Shown: one piece after another, positions 25,743 through 34,285 of the stretch
How the letters are laid out: every line of letters begins with the position of its first letter
Position numbering within the stretch: the first letter of the stretch is position 1
NCBI RefSeq assembly: GCF_963691685.1
Contig: NZ_OY829290.1
Coordinates: forward strand, 3,224,001 to 3,288,000
Length of the DNA: 64,000 bases
Reading direction: 5' to 3'
From: Thalassovita sp.
Lineage (GTDB): Bacteria > Pseudomonadota > Alphaproteobacteria > Rhodobacterales > Rhodobacteraceae
Position numbers and translations under genes: made by a program
The notes under the pieces: model-generated
What the model saw: the letters and a program-made list of their open reading frames with translations, nothing else
Told to the model about the DNA's origin: nothing
The model's database searches: none

Positions 25743-26933
25743 ATGAAACTGGCCTATATCACCACCCGGTTGGCCGGGTTGGGCGGCGCCAAATGGGCGG
25801 TGCATTTTGCGGCGCGCGATCGCATTGAGGCGGGCGAAGACATCATTGAGATGACCATTGGCGAACCTGATGTGCCGGTGCCTGACAGATTGGTTGCCGC
25901 CAGCATTGAAGCGCTGAACGCCGGGCGCACCAAATATTCCAACGGACAAGGTGAGGAAGGACTGCTGCAGGCCTTGGCGGATCGCTACACAGCCCGGATT
26001 GGCCGGCCCTTCGGGCCTGAGAACTTCCTGTGTCTGCCGGGTACCCAGACCGCGCTTTATACCGTGATGATGGGCGTTGCCGAAACGGGTGATGAGGTGC
26101 TGGTGGGCGATCCGATGTATGCGACTTACGAAGGGGTGGTGCGTGCAACTGGCGCCACGATGGTCCCGGTGCCCCTGCGGGCCGAACATGGGTTCCGCAT
26201 GCAGGCCCATGATCTGGCCGCCGCAATCACCCCCAAAAGCCGCGCCATCCTGCTGAACTCCCCCCACAACCCCACTGGCGCGATCCTCAGCCGGGAGGAG
26301 CTACAGGCGATCGGCGCACTGGCCCGTCAGCACAACCTCTGGATCATTTCGGATGAGGTGTACGAGGATCTGATCTTTGACGGCACCGCCTTCTGCTCGC
26401 CGCTTGCCCTGCCCGAAATCGCCGATCGGGTCATCGCGGTGGCCTCAATCTCCAAATCTCACGCAGCGCCTGGGTTCCGCAGCGGCTGGTGTGTTGGGCC
26501 TGCCGCCTTCTGCGAGGCTTTGCTGCCCGTTGCCGAAACCATGCTGTTTGGCAACCAACCCTTCATCGCCGACATGACCGAACTTGCCGTGCGCGAAGGA
26601 TCGCCCGTGGCGGCAGGCATGGCCGCACGGTTCAGCGCGCGTGCCACCCGGCTGCGCGATCAACTGCAGGCTGAGAGTGACCTCGCCGTGCATATGCCGG
26701 CGGCAGGCATGTTTGCATTGGTGTCCGCCAAAGCCCTCGGTCTTGAAGGTGAAGCCTACGCCTGGGCACTGCTAGATCAGGGCGTTGCCGTGATGCCGGG
26801 CAGTGCCTTTGGCGATGGCCTGCAGGACTGGGTGCGTGTCGCGCTGACCATCCCGGACGACCAGTTCGATCAGGCGATTGATCGTATGTTGACCCATGCC
26901 AAAGCCACCCAACCGCAGGCGGTCGCCTCATGA
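25743..26933 (+). CDS. aruH: PLP aminotransferase, arginine:pyruvate transaminase-like (AruH)
   Basis: A 396-residue fold-type I aminotransferase with GDPMYATYEGV, NSPHNPTGAI, ISDEVYEDLIFDG and the PLP lysine in SISKSHAAPGFRSGW. These segments and the length match Pseudomonas AruH, which transfers the alpha-amino group of L-arginine to pyruvate giving 2-ketoarginine and alanine. The next gene is an AruI-like decarboxylase whose start overlaps this stop by ATGA. The pairing is the main support for the arginine assignment; other substrates remain possible. Confidence 0.8.
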   Translation: MKLAYITTRLAGLGGAKWAVHFAARDRIEAGEDIIEMTIGEPDVPVPDRLVAASIEALNAGRTKYSNGQGEEGLLQALADRYTARIGRPFGPENFLCLPGTQTALYTVMMGVAETGDEVLVGDPMYATYEGVVRATGATMVPVPLRAEHGFRMQAHDLAAAITPKSRAILLNSPHNPTGAILSREELQAIGALARQHNLWIISDEVYEDLIFDGTAFCSPLALPEIADRVIAVASISKSHAAPGFRSGWCVGPAAFCEALLPVAETMLFGNQPFIADMTELAVREGSPVAAGMAARFSARATRLRDQLQAESDLAVHMPAAGMFALVSAKALGLEGEAYAWALLDQGVAVMPGSAFGDGLQDWVRVALTIPDDQFDQAIDRMLTHAKATQPQAVAS

Positions 26934-28522
26934 GAAAAACCAAACCAACCGTCGGCGAGGCGCTGGTCAGCGGCTTGAAACAGCGCGGCGTTGACTGCGT
27001 CTTCGGCATTCCCGGCGTGCATACGATTGAGCTTTACCGGGGTCTGGATCTTGACGGGATCCGCCATGTCACCCCGCGGCATGAACAGGGGGCGGGCTTC
27101 ATGGCCGATGGCTATGCCCGCGCCAGTGGCAAGCCCGGCGTGGCCTTTGTGATCACCGGCCCCGGCCTGACCAACACGATCACCCCCGTGGCCCAGGCCC
27201 GTGCGGATTCGGTCCCGGTTTTGGTGGTCTCGGGCGTCAATGCCCGCGCCTCTCTGGGTGAGGGCATGGGCCATCTGCATGAGTTGCCCGACCAGCAGGG
27301 GTTGATGCAAACCGTGGTCGCGGCCTCGGAACACGTGAGCAACCCTGACGCCTTGAACGGCGCGTTAACGCGTGCCTTTGACGCGATGCAGGCCGCGCGC
27401 CCGAAGCCCGCACATATTGAGGTGCCGCTGGATGTGGCTGGCGTCACGGCCGCCCCGCTGGCGCCCCCTGCCCCCCCAGCCGCCCCGAAAGCCGCCGCAG
27501 ATGACGCGCTGCAACAGGTTATCGCGCAACTGACCCAGGCAGAACGGGTGGTGATCCTTGCTGGCGGCGGTATCAAAACAGGTGGCGCTGCGCTGCAATC
27601 CTTGGCAGAGAGCCTCGACGCGCCGGTGGTTCAGACCACCAATGCGCGCGGGTTGATGCATCAGCATCCGTTGACCGTGCCCGCCAGTCCCAGCCTGAAA
27701 CCGGTGCGTGATCTGATCGAGGAGGCCGACTGCGTGCTGGCCCTTGGGACGGAGTTGGGGCCGACCGATTATGACATGTACGCAACCGGTGACATGGCGC
27801 AGATGCGCGGGCTGATCCGGGTGGATATCTGCCCGGATCAAATCGCCCGTCACCCACATGTGATCGCCCTCTGCGCCGATGCGGCAACGGTGGCGGGTCA
27901 ACTGGCCGCCCAGCTGCCACGGCGTGCACCAACCGACGGCGCCGCCCGGGCCGAGGCCTGCCGCACCGCCGCCTGGGATGCCCTCAGCCCGGCCTACCGC
28001 GCCAATGTTGCGATGCTCAACGCGATGCGCGATGCCCTGCCCGGCGCGCAGATCGTGGGCGATTCAACGCAGCCGATCTATGCCGGAAATCTCTATTACG
28101 GTCATGATGTTGCGGGGGGATGGTTCAATTCCTCCACCGGCTATGGCGCCTTGGGCTATGCGATCCCCGCGGCGATTGGCGCGGCCATTGCCAAGCCCGA
28201 TCAGCCAACCATCTGTCTGACCGGCGATGGGGGCGCGCAGTTTTCGCTGCCCGAACTGGCCGTCGCCGCGCAGGAAGGCCTGCCGGTGCGCTTTGTGATC
28301 TGGAACAACCACGGTTTTGGCGAAATCGCTGCGGCCATGCGCGACGTCGATGCGCCGGTGATTGGCTGCGATCCAACCCCGCCCCGTTTTGCCGACACCG
28401 CCGCCTCTTACAATATGGAATACCGACAGGTGCCTGATCAACCCGAGGCGCTGAGCGCTGCCCTGCGCGACACGGCGCAGGCGCCCGGTCCGGTGATGAT
28501 TGAGGTTGTGATCGCCTCATAG
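26930..28522 (+). CDS. aruI: ThDP-dependent 5-guanidino-2-oxopentanoate decarboxylase-like (AruI)
   Basis: A 530-residue thiamine-diphosphate enzyme of the acetolactate synthase superfamily. The N-terminal domain has FGIPGVHTIELYRGL and the catalytic Glu in RHEQGAGFMADGYARASGKPG; the C-terminal domain has the ThDP-binding GDGGAQFSLPEL ... WNNHGFGEI. The N-terminal wording is close to AruI, which decarboxylates 2-ketoarginine to 4-guanidinobutyraldehyde in the arginine transaminase pathway. It overlaps aruH by 4 bases. The later steps (aldehyde dehydrogenase, guanidinobutyrase) are not in the window. Confidence 0.85.
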   Translation: MRKTKPTVGEALVSGLKQRGVDCVFGIPGVHTIELYRGLDLDGIRHVTPRHEQGAGFMADGYARASGKPGVAFVITGPGLTNTITPVAQARADSVPVLVVSGVNARASLGEGMGHLHELPDQQGLMQTVVAASEHVSNPDALNGALTRAFDAMQAARPKPAHIEVPLDVAGVTAAPLAPPAPPAAPKAAADDALQQVIAQLTQAERVVILAGGGIKTGGAALQSLAESLDAPVVQTTNARGLMHQHPLTVPASPSLKPVRDLIEEADCVLALGTELGPTDYDMYATGDMAQMRGLIRVDICPDQIARHPHVIALCADAATVAGQLAAQLPRRAPTDGAARAEACRTAAWDALSPAYRANVAMLNAMRDALPGAQIVGDSTQPIYAGNLYYGHDVAGGWFNSSTGYGALGYAIPAAIGAAIAKPDQPTICLTGDGGAQFSLPELAVAAQEGLPVRFVIWNNHGFGEIAAAMRDVDAPVIGCDPTPPRFADTAASYNMEYRQVPDQPEALSAALRDTAQAPGPVMIEVVIAS

Positions 28523-28535
28523 CCCACGGAGAACA

Positions 28536-28557
28536 GGCCCGGCGGATAGGCCGGGCC
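28536..28557. terminator. Bidirectional stem-loop
   Basis: Perfect arms GGCCCGGC and GCCGGGCC around GGATAG sit between the convergent stops of aruI and the TetR gene. No T-run follows. Confidence 0.5.
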
Positions 28558-28560
28558 ACC

Positions 28561-29196
28561 TCACCCCAGGTCCAGCGACAGATCGATAATCGCGCCCACG
28601 GCCTCCAGCCCGATTTTCGGCAATTCGTCGTCGCCGAAGGCCTCTGGCAAAGCACCACCTTCCAGCCACAGGCCATCCACCACTGCGTTGCAGGCGATAG
28701 CCAGGCCCCTAAGCCTCGGTTCTGAAACGGTTTTCCCGGCCTCCGTCAGCGCCTCAGCGATCAGTGCCTGCAGACGGTTGCGGAAATAGACATAGCTGCG
28801 CTCATGGATCTGCCGCATTGCCGGATCCTGCAGCAGCATCGTCATGAACCCCGCCCAAAGCGCCAGCGCCCGAGGATCGACAACAGGCGGTTTCAGCGAC
28901 GCGCGGATGAAGCCCGCCAGCTTGCCACGGGCGCTGTCATGCTCCGCCTCAGCCGCCGCACTGGCCTGATCGGTCAGCGCATTCATGTGGTATTCATAAG
29001 CGGCCAGGATCAGCTCTTCTTTGGTTGAGAAATAGTGCCGGATCAGCCCCTGCGTCACCTCAGCGCGTTCGGAAATGGCGCGCACGGTTGCAGCCTGAAC
29101 CCCCTGTTCTGCCACCAGATCCAAAGTCGCCTGCACCAGCGCCTGCTTCCGCTCCTCAGCGCTTTGCCGTTTGAATTTACGTCGCTTTTCCTGCAC
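28561..29196 (-). CDS. TetR-family regulator, BetI-like
   Basis: A 211-residue regulator with a basic N-terminus, helix-turn-helix VRAISERAEVTQGLIRHYFSTKEEL and a BetI-type C-terminal domain (ALWAGFMTMLLQDPAMRQIHERSY...; ACNAVVDGLWLEGG). BetI-like proteins often repress GMC oxidoreductase and amine catabolism operons, and a GMC gene lies upstream on the same strand beyond two other genes. Whether that is its target is inference. It converges on aruI. Confidence 0.88.
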   Translation of the reverse strand: MQEKRRKFKRQSAEERKQALVQATLDLVAEQGVQAATVRAISERAEVTQGLIRHYFSTKEELILAAYEYHMNALTDQASAAAEAEHDSARGKLAGFIRASLKPPVVDPRALALWAGFMTMLLQDPAMRQIHERSYVYFRNRLQALIAEALTEAGKTVSEPRLRGLAIACNAVVDGLWLEGGALPEAFGDDELPKIGLEAVGAIIDLSLDLG

Positions 29197-29253
29197 CTCA
29201 AGCCCCCGGATTTGGGCCGAGTGTGCCGGATTTAGCGGTCAGGGCGCAAGCGG

Positions 29254-29562
29254 TTAAACCTCCAGATCGAAGACCAGAATGCCGTCTTTACCGCCTTCGG
29301 CCGCCGCAACCAGCCTGGCCCCAAGCGCCTGATGCTGGGGATGATCCTGATAGGCCTGCAGGCTCTGCCAGCTGTCAAAATCCAACACAAACCCGTGCAT
29401 ATACCCACGTTCCATCTGTTCCGGGCTTTCGCTGCGACCCGCGGTAACCGCGCCCATGCCGGGCAAAAGATCCTGCAACGCTGGCAGGGCGGAAAACATC
29501 TGAGAAATCTCCTGCTCAGACACTTCAGCGCGGAAGTTGATCAATACGATATGGCGGATCAT
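29254..29562 (-). CDS. Dabb (dimeric alpha-beta barrel) family protein
   Basis: A 102-residue protein beginning MIRHIVLINFRAEVSEQEI, with GYMHGFVLDFDSWQSLQAYQDHPQHQALG, typical of stress-responsive Dabb domains that form dimers and sometimes act as small lyases or cyclases. The exact role is unknown. It lies between the enolase-superfamily gene and the TetR gene on the same strand and may form part of their transcript. Confidence 0.85.
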   Translation of the reverse strand: MIRHIVLINFRAEVSEQEISQMFSALPALQDLLPGMGAVTAGRSESPEQMERGYMHGFVLDFDSWQSLQAYQDHPQHQALGARLVAAAEGGKDGILVFDLEV

Positions 29563-29740
29563 TGGCCCCTCCTGTCCCTGACGTGAGCCTGCGCAGCTGC
29601 GGAAGCGGCGTCAAGGCGGTTGAGAGACATAAAACCCGCCTATCCAGCCATGTGCATAACCCTGTGGATAAAATTTAACCACAGGATACTCTCCCCGTAA
29701 ACAACTACAAAACATGGAAATATCGAAACAACCCACAGGA
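29563..29740. other. AT-rich intergenic region with paired DnaA-box-like elements
   Basis: The stretch holds TGTGGATAA at 29663-29671, an exact DnaA box on the minus strand (TTATCCACA), facing TTAACCACA at 29675-29683 (one mismatch). Both lie inside a larger inverted repeat, CCTGTGG at 29661-29667 and CCACAGG at 29679-29685. A third CCACAGGAT copy follows at about 29733. The hairpin could instead simply end the transcript coming from the enolase-superfamily gene. Confidence 0.5.
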
Positions 29741-30847
29741 TTACTCAGATAGCTCACTGACCTGATACTGCGCCCGCGACAGCCATTCAGGGGACACCTC
29801 AATCCCCCAACCCGGCGCGTCAGAGACCGTCACATGGCCGTCTTCGATGCGGTAGGGACAGGTCACAAACAGATCGCGCTGCCAGGGATAGATGTCATCG
29901 CCTTCAATGGAGAATTCCAGATACTTGCCGGCGTTTGGAATGGCCTTGAGCAGATGCATGGTGAACAGCGTCACCAGTGACAGGTTGGCGCAATGCGGCG
30001 TGCAGGGCAGCCCGGCCTTGGCGCCCATCTCGGCCACCATCAGCGTGCGGGAGATACCGCCGAGATAGAGGATATCGGGCTGGATCACATCCACCGCGCG
30101 CATCGCGATCATCCGTTTCCAATGCTGCAGATCACAATCCTGTTCCCCGCCTGTCACATCCAAATCCAAGGCATCGGTGACCTGTTTGGTTTCCTCCATC
30201 AGCCAGTATGGGCAAGGCTCCTCAAAGTGTTCGACGCCGTTTTGTTCCAGCATCTTGCCGACCTCAATCGCCTTGGCCGCCGAATAGCCCGAGTTGCCAT
30301 CGACCAGAAGCGCTACATCGTCGCCCACCGCCGCGCGTACCGCAGGCACAATCGCATCGGTGCGTCCGGGCCATTGGTCCACATCGTGCCCACATTCGCG
30401 GCCCACCCGAAATTTGAAGGCATCAAACCCCTGTTCACCCCGCAGCCGTGCCAGGCGCGTGGCCTCCTCCTCGGGTGTGATGTCGCGGGTCATTGATGAG
30501 CCATAGGCCCGCAGCCGGCCCGGCGTGCCGCCCAGCAGTTCAACCACCGGTTTGCCCGCCTGTTTGCCGCGCCAATCCCAGATTGCCGTATCCAGCCCCG
30601 CCAGCGCCCGGCGCAGGTAGGAGCCGGGGAATTTATGTTCACGCTCGGGGATTTCACAGACCATTGCCTCCAGATCCTGGGTGGACCGCCCCAGTGCCCA
30701 AGGGGCGATCTGACGGTGCAACACCTGCGCGGTGATGTCGGAATTATAGGTCGAGACCTGCCCCCAGCCCTGCGCGCCATCCTCTGTCGTCAGCCGGGTG
30801 AAGCCTACGAATTCATTGGCAAAAGTTTCAATCTTGGTGATCTTCAT
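29741..30847 (-). CDS. Mandelate racemase/muconate lactonizing (enolase superfamily) enzyme
   Basis: A 368-residue enzyme with an N-terminal capping domain and a TIM barrel. Visible active-site elements are FKFRVGRE (KxR), the metal ligands in LLVDGNSGY, FEEPCP and GGEQD, IQPD, and a base candidate in PHCANLS. Members abstract a proton next to a carboxylate, mostly in sugar-acid dehydration or racemisation; the exact substrate is unknown. It starts 3 bases after the GMC stop and is surely co-transcribed with it. Confidence 0.88.
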   Translation of the reverse strand: MKITKIETFANEFVGFTRLTTEDGAQGWGQVSTYNSDITAQVLHRQIAPWALGRSTQDLEAMVCEIPEREHKFPGSYLRRALAGLDTAIWDWRGKQAGKPVVELLGGTPGRLRAYGSSMTRDITPEEEATRLARLRGEQGFDAFKFRVGRECGHDVDQWPGRTDAIVPAVRAAVGDDVALLVDGNSGYSAAKAIEVGKMLEQNGVEHFEEPCPYWLMEETKQVTDALDLDVTGGEQDCDLQHWKRMIAMRAVDVIQPDILYLGGISRTLMVAEMGAKAGLPCTPHCANLSLVTLFTMHLLKAIPNAGKYLEFSIEGDDIYPWQRDLFVTCPYRIEDGHVTVSDAPGWGIEVSPEWLSRAQYQVSELSE

Positions 30848-30850
30848 GGC

Positions 30851-32461
30851 TCAACTCGCGTCTTTCAGGATCATATCTGCCGCCCGGTGGGCCAGCATCA
30901 TGGTGGGGGCATTGGTATTGCCCGAGGTGATGTTTGGGAAGGCCGAGGCATCGACAACCCGCAGCCCGTCAACGCCGCGCAACCGCAGCTGCGGGTCCAG
31001 CACCGAGGTGGCCGGATCCAGCCCCATCCGCACCGTCGACACCGGGTGGAACACAGTGCCGCAACGGGCGCGAAAATCGCTCAGGATCGCGGCATCATCC
31101 ATCTGCTGCACGTCGCCATACATCGGTTCATCAATCAAGGCCTGCAACGCCGGCGCTGCAAGGATCTGCTGGCATAGCCGACCTCCTGCGATCACCGCTT
31201 TCTGATCCTCCTCGCTCGCCAAGGGGTTGGCCTCAATCCGCGGCGCTGTGCCCGGATCGGCAGAGCGGATATCGATCCGACCGCGGCTGCTGGGCCGGGT
31301 GGGCTGCATGCCAAGGATAAAGCCCGGGAAAGGATCGGGGTTGATCACATTGCGGGTGCCGGCCTTGGTGGTCGTATAGGTCACCGGGTTGAAATAGAGC
31401 TGCTGGTCCACCTGCCCCTCAATTGCACCTGAGCGGAAGAAGCCGCCACATTGGTTCACCGACAACGCCAGCGGGCCCCGCCGGGCCAGCACATATTGCA
31501 ATCCCGCCAATGCCTTGCCCCACCAGGGGGCCAGTTGATTGTTCAATGTCGGCTCGGTTGCGCGGAAGTAATAGTTAACGCCCAGATGGTCCTGCAGATT
31601 GCCGCCGATATTGTCATTGGCCAGCCGCAGCAAAATGCCCAGATCACGCAGCACCTGCCCCGGCCCAAGGCCAGACAGTTGCAGGATCTGCGGGCTGTGC
31701 ACCGCCCCCGCCGACAGGATCACCTGACCGGCCTGCACCTCCACCCGTTGGCCGTTCCGACGATAGGCCACCCCGGTGGCACGGCTTTCGTCAAACAGGA
31801 TACGTTCAACCTCGGCGCCGGTGCGCAGGGTGACATTCCTGCGCCGCAGGGCCGGTTTCAGATGTGCCTGCGCCGCCGACCAGCGGCGGCCTTTGTAGGT
31901 GTTCAGCCGGTAGATCCCACCGCCTTCGGGCTGCGGGCCGTTCATGTCATCGGTCTGCGGCAGCTGCTGTTGCTCAAGCGCGGTGAAATAGTGGCGATTG
32001 ACCGGGTGGATGCGCTGACGCACGTCGGTGATCTGCAGCGGGCCGCTGCCGGCAACACGACCATCGGCGTGGTGATGGGTCTCAATCCGGTCATAGGTTT
32101 CACAGGCTGCATCCCAGCCCCACTCAGGCCCCGCAAGGCTGGCCCAATCGTCAAAATCCTGCTGCAAGCCACGGCAATAGACCATGGCATTGATTGAGCC
32201 CGAGCCGCCAACCACGCGGCCCCGCGGCCAGTAGTCCACCCGGCCCTCAATGGCGTCAGATGGGGTGGCCTGCAGGCCGTAGTTCAGCTTGGGATGGTAG
32301 AACAGCTTGCCATAGCCGGCGGGGATCTTGATCCAGGGGGACCGATCACGCGGCCCCCGCTCCAGCACCAGAACCCGATGCCTGCCTGAGGCGCTCAGCC
32401 GATCCGCCAGAACGCAACCTGCTGATCCTGCGCCGATAATGACGTAATCAAACCTGTCCAC
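30851..32461 (-). CDS. GMC-family FAD oxidoreductase (choline dehydrogenase-like)
   Basis: A 536-residue flavoenzyme with the N-terminal FAD motif YVIIGAGSAGCVLADRL, PROSITE-type GMC signatures near GRVVGGSGSINAMVYCRG and ILSAGAVHSPQILQLSGLGP, and a C-terminal catalytic region HPVSTVRMG...NTNAPTMMLAHRAADMI. The GTG at 32461 follows AAGGAGG at good spacing; the longer upstream frame starts only with TTG. It probably oxidises an alcohol that is then processed by the enolase-superfamily enzyme. A LysR gene diverges from it. Confidence 0.9.
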   Translation of the reverse strand: MDRFDYVIIGAGSAGCVLADRLSASGRHRVLVLERGPRDRSPWIKIPAGYGKLFYHPKLNYGLQATPSDAIEGRVDYWPRGRVVGGSGSINAMVYCRGLQQDFDDWASLAGPEWGWDAACETYDRIETHHHADGRVAGSGPLQITDVRQRIHPVNRHYFTALEQQQLPQTDDMNGPQPEGGGIYRLNTYKGRRWSAAQAHLKPALRRRNVTLRTGAEVERILFDESRATGVAYRRNGQRVEVQAGQVILSAGAVHSPQILQLSGLGPGQVLRDLGILLRLANDNIGGNLQDHLGVNYYFRATEPTLNNQLAPWWGKALAGLQYVLARRGPLALSVNQCGGFFRSGAIEGQVDQQLYFNPVTYTTTKAGTRNVINPDPFPGFILGMQPTRPSSRGRIDIRSADPGTAPRIEANPLASEEDQKAVIAGGRLCQQILAAPALQALIDEPMYGDVQQMDDAAILSDFRARCGTVFHPVSTVRMGLDPATSVLDPQLRLRGVDGLRVVDASAFPNITSGNTNAPTMMLAHRAADMILKDAS

Positions 32462-32542
32462 GCGCACGCCCTCCTTGGTTTTGACCAAGATGGCGCAGAT
32501 GAAGCTTTTGTGACAAACAAAGAATCATTTGCCCTCGCCCGT

Positions 32543-32556
32543 ATTTCATTTGAAAT
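32543..32556. promoter_or_regulatory. LysR-type operator candidate
   Basis: ATTTCA-TT-TGAAAT is a perfect 14-base palindrome containing a T-N(11)-A type core. It ends 6 bases before the LysR start and lies between that gene and the divergent GMC operon, where an autoregulated LysR site would be expected. Confidence 0.5.
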
Positions 32557-32562
32557 GGTGGG

Positions 32563-33447
32563 ATGAGTTATAACCTCCCTCCCCTGCCCTGGCTGCGCGC
32601 CTTTGAGGCCGCCGCACGGCTTGGCAGTTTCACCCTCGCCTCCGAAGAACTGGCGCTCACCCCAGCCGCGATCAGTCATCAGGTCCGCAGCCTTGAGGGG
32701 CAACTGGGCTATCCGCTGTTCCTGCGCCGCAACCGCCATCTGTTGCTGACCCGACTGGGGGAAAACTACCTGCCTGCGGTGCGGCAGGCCTTCAGCGATC
32801 TGTCGCTGGCCACCACGGATGTCTTTGGCCGGGGACAGCAGGCTACGCTGCGCCTGCGCTGCCTGCAAAGCTTTGCCCAATCCTGGCTGATCTCGCGCCT
32901 GCCACGGTTCCGCGCGGCCCACCCTGAGGTGCGGTTGCAGCTGCACACCGCTGGCTGGGCGGGCACAGTGGAAAGTGAACAGCTGGATCTGGACATCAGC
33001 TATGGTCAGGGCGAATGGACCGGCGTGTTGGCCGAACCGCTGGTGCGCGGGAAGGTTCTGCCGCTGGCCCACCCCGATCTGGCCAAAACGGTGCCGGATC
33101 TGGAAACCCTGCGCCACGCCCCATTGATCGAAATCGCTGGCGTGACAGAAAGTTGGACACGGTTTTTCCACCGTCAGGGCCTGACCGATCCGCTGCCGGA
33201 TCCGGCGATGGTTGTTGATCAATCCAGTGTCGCCCTCGACGTCGCGGCGCAGGGGGTGGGGTACTGCCTGGTCTTTGACGCCTTTGCCCAGCCCTATTTG
33301 GCTGCGGGCACTTTGGTGCCATCGGTCCGGGCCGCGTATCAGCAGGATCAGGGCATGTATCTGCTGCGCGCGCCGGGGCGCCAATCTTCACCGGACCTCG
33401 ACAAGTTGATCACCTGGCTGCGCGCCGAGGCGCAGCAATCCGTTTGA
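32563..33447 (+). CDS. LysR-type regulator, GcvA-like
   Basis: A 294-residue regulator starting with the GcvA-type PPLPWLRAFEAAARLGSFTLASEELALTPAAISHQVRSLE helix-turn-helix region, followed by a LysR substrate-binding domain. It is divergent from the GMC/enolase operon, the likely target. The metallophosphoesterase gene follows 31 bases later on the same strand. Confidence 0.92.
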   Translation: MSYNLPPLPWLRAFEAAARLGSFTLASEELALTPAAISHQVRSLEGQLGYPLFLRRNRHLLLTRLGENYLPAVRQAFSDLSLATTDVFGRGQQATLRLRCLQSFAQSWLISRLPRFRAAHPEVRLQLHTAGWAGTVESEQLDLDISYGQGEWTGVLAEPLVRGKVLPLAHPDLAKTVPDLETLRHAPLIEIAGVTESWTRFFHRQGLTDPLPDPAMVVDQSSVALDVAAQGVGYCLVFDAFAQPYLAAGTLVPSVRAAYQQDQGMYLLRAPGRQSSPDLDKLITWLRAEAQQSV

Positions 33448-33478
33448 CCCTATCAACCCAAGCTGAGACGCTGCCGCC

Positions 33479-34228
33479 ATGACCTTCGCCGTACTTGCAG
33501 ACATTCATGGAAACTCTGACGCGCTGGCCGCCGTTTTGGCCGATATGGCCAGCCTCGGGGTAGAAGAGGCCGTGGTTCTGGGCGACCACTTCAGCGGCCC
33601 GTTGGAGGCCGCGCGCTGCGCCGACATGCTGATCCCGCGCGGTTTTACCTGCATTCGAGGCAATCACGATCGTTATCTGGTGACGCAGGACCCCGCTGAG
33701 ATGAGCCCCTCAGACCAAGTGGCCTATGCGCAATTGCGCCCGGCGCATCTGGACTGGCTGCGCGGCCTGCCAGAGACCGCCGAAATCTCAGCCGAAGTAC
33801 TGGCCTGCCACGGAACGCCCCAGAGCGACAGCCGCTATTGGTTGGAGACCGTGGACAGTGATGGATCCCCGCGCGCCGCAACCCTGGAGGAGATCGCGGC
33901 GGAGGCGCCCGCACAGGCCTATAGCCTGATCCTCTGCGGTCACACCCATATCCCACGGCAGGTGCAATTGCCCGATGGTCCGGTGATCCTGAACCCCGGC
34001 AGCGTCGGCTGCCCGGCCTATGATGACACCCACCCGGTCTATCATCGGATGCAGACCGGCACGCCGCAGGCCAGCTATGCCCTTGTGGAGAAGACAAATT
34101 CCGGGTGGCTCTGCAATCTGCGGCTGGTTCCCTATGACAGTGCGCGCATGGCCTCCCTTGCCCGCGATCACGGCAGGCTGGATTGGGCGCAGGCCCTGGC
34201 GACAGGTTGGCTGCCAAAGACCGAGTGA
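33479..34228 (+). CDS. Calcineurin-like metallophosphoesterase
   Basis: A 249-residue phosphoesterase with all metal motifs: VLADIHGN, VLGDHFSGP, RGNHDRY, and CGHTHIPRQ followed by LNPGSVGCPAY. This is the YfcE/MJ0936-like cytoplasmic branch; natural substrates of such proteins are usually unknown phosphodiesters or phosphomonoesters. It follows a LysR gene and is ended by a strong terminator. Confidence 0.88.
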   Translation: MTFAVLADIHGNSDALAAVLADMASLGVEEAVVLGDHFSGPLEAARCADMLIPRGFTCIRGNHDRYLVTQDPAEMSPSDQVAYAQLRPAHLDWLRGLPETAEISAEVLACHGTPQSDSRYWLETVDSDGSPRAATLEEIAAEAPAQAYSLILCGHTHIPRQVQLPDGPVILNPGSVGCPAYDDTHPVYHRMQTGTPQASYALVEKTNSGWLCNLRLVPYDSARMASLARDHGRLDWAQALATGWLPKTE

Positions 34229-34252
34229 CCATGGACGCTCACGAAGCCCGCA

Positions 34253-34284
34253 TAAAAAAGGGCGCCCGCTTGGGGCGCCCTTTC
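34253..34284. terminator. Bidirectional Rho-independent terminator
   Basis: Nine-base arms AGGGCGCCC and GGGCGCCCT around GCTTG with an A-run before and TTTCG after. It lies between the convergent metallophosphoesterase and dipeptide ABC ATPase stops and serves both strands. Confidence 0.85.
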
Positions 34285-34285
34285 G

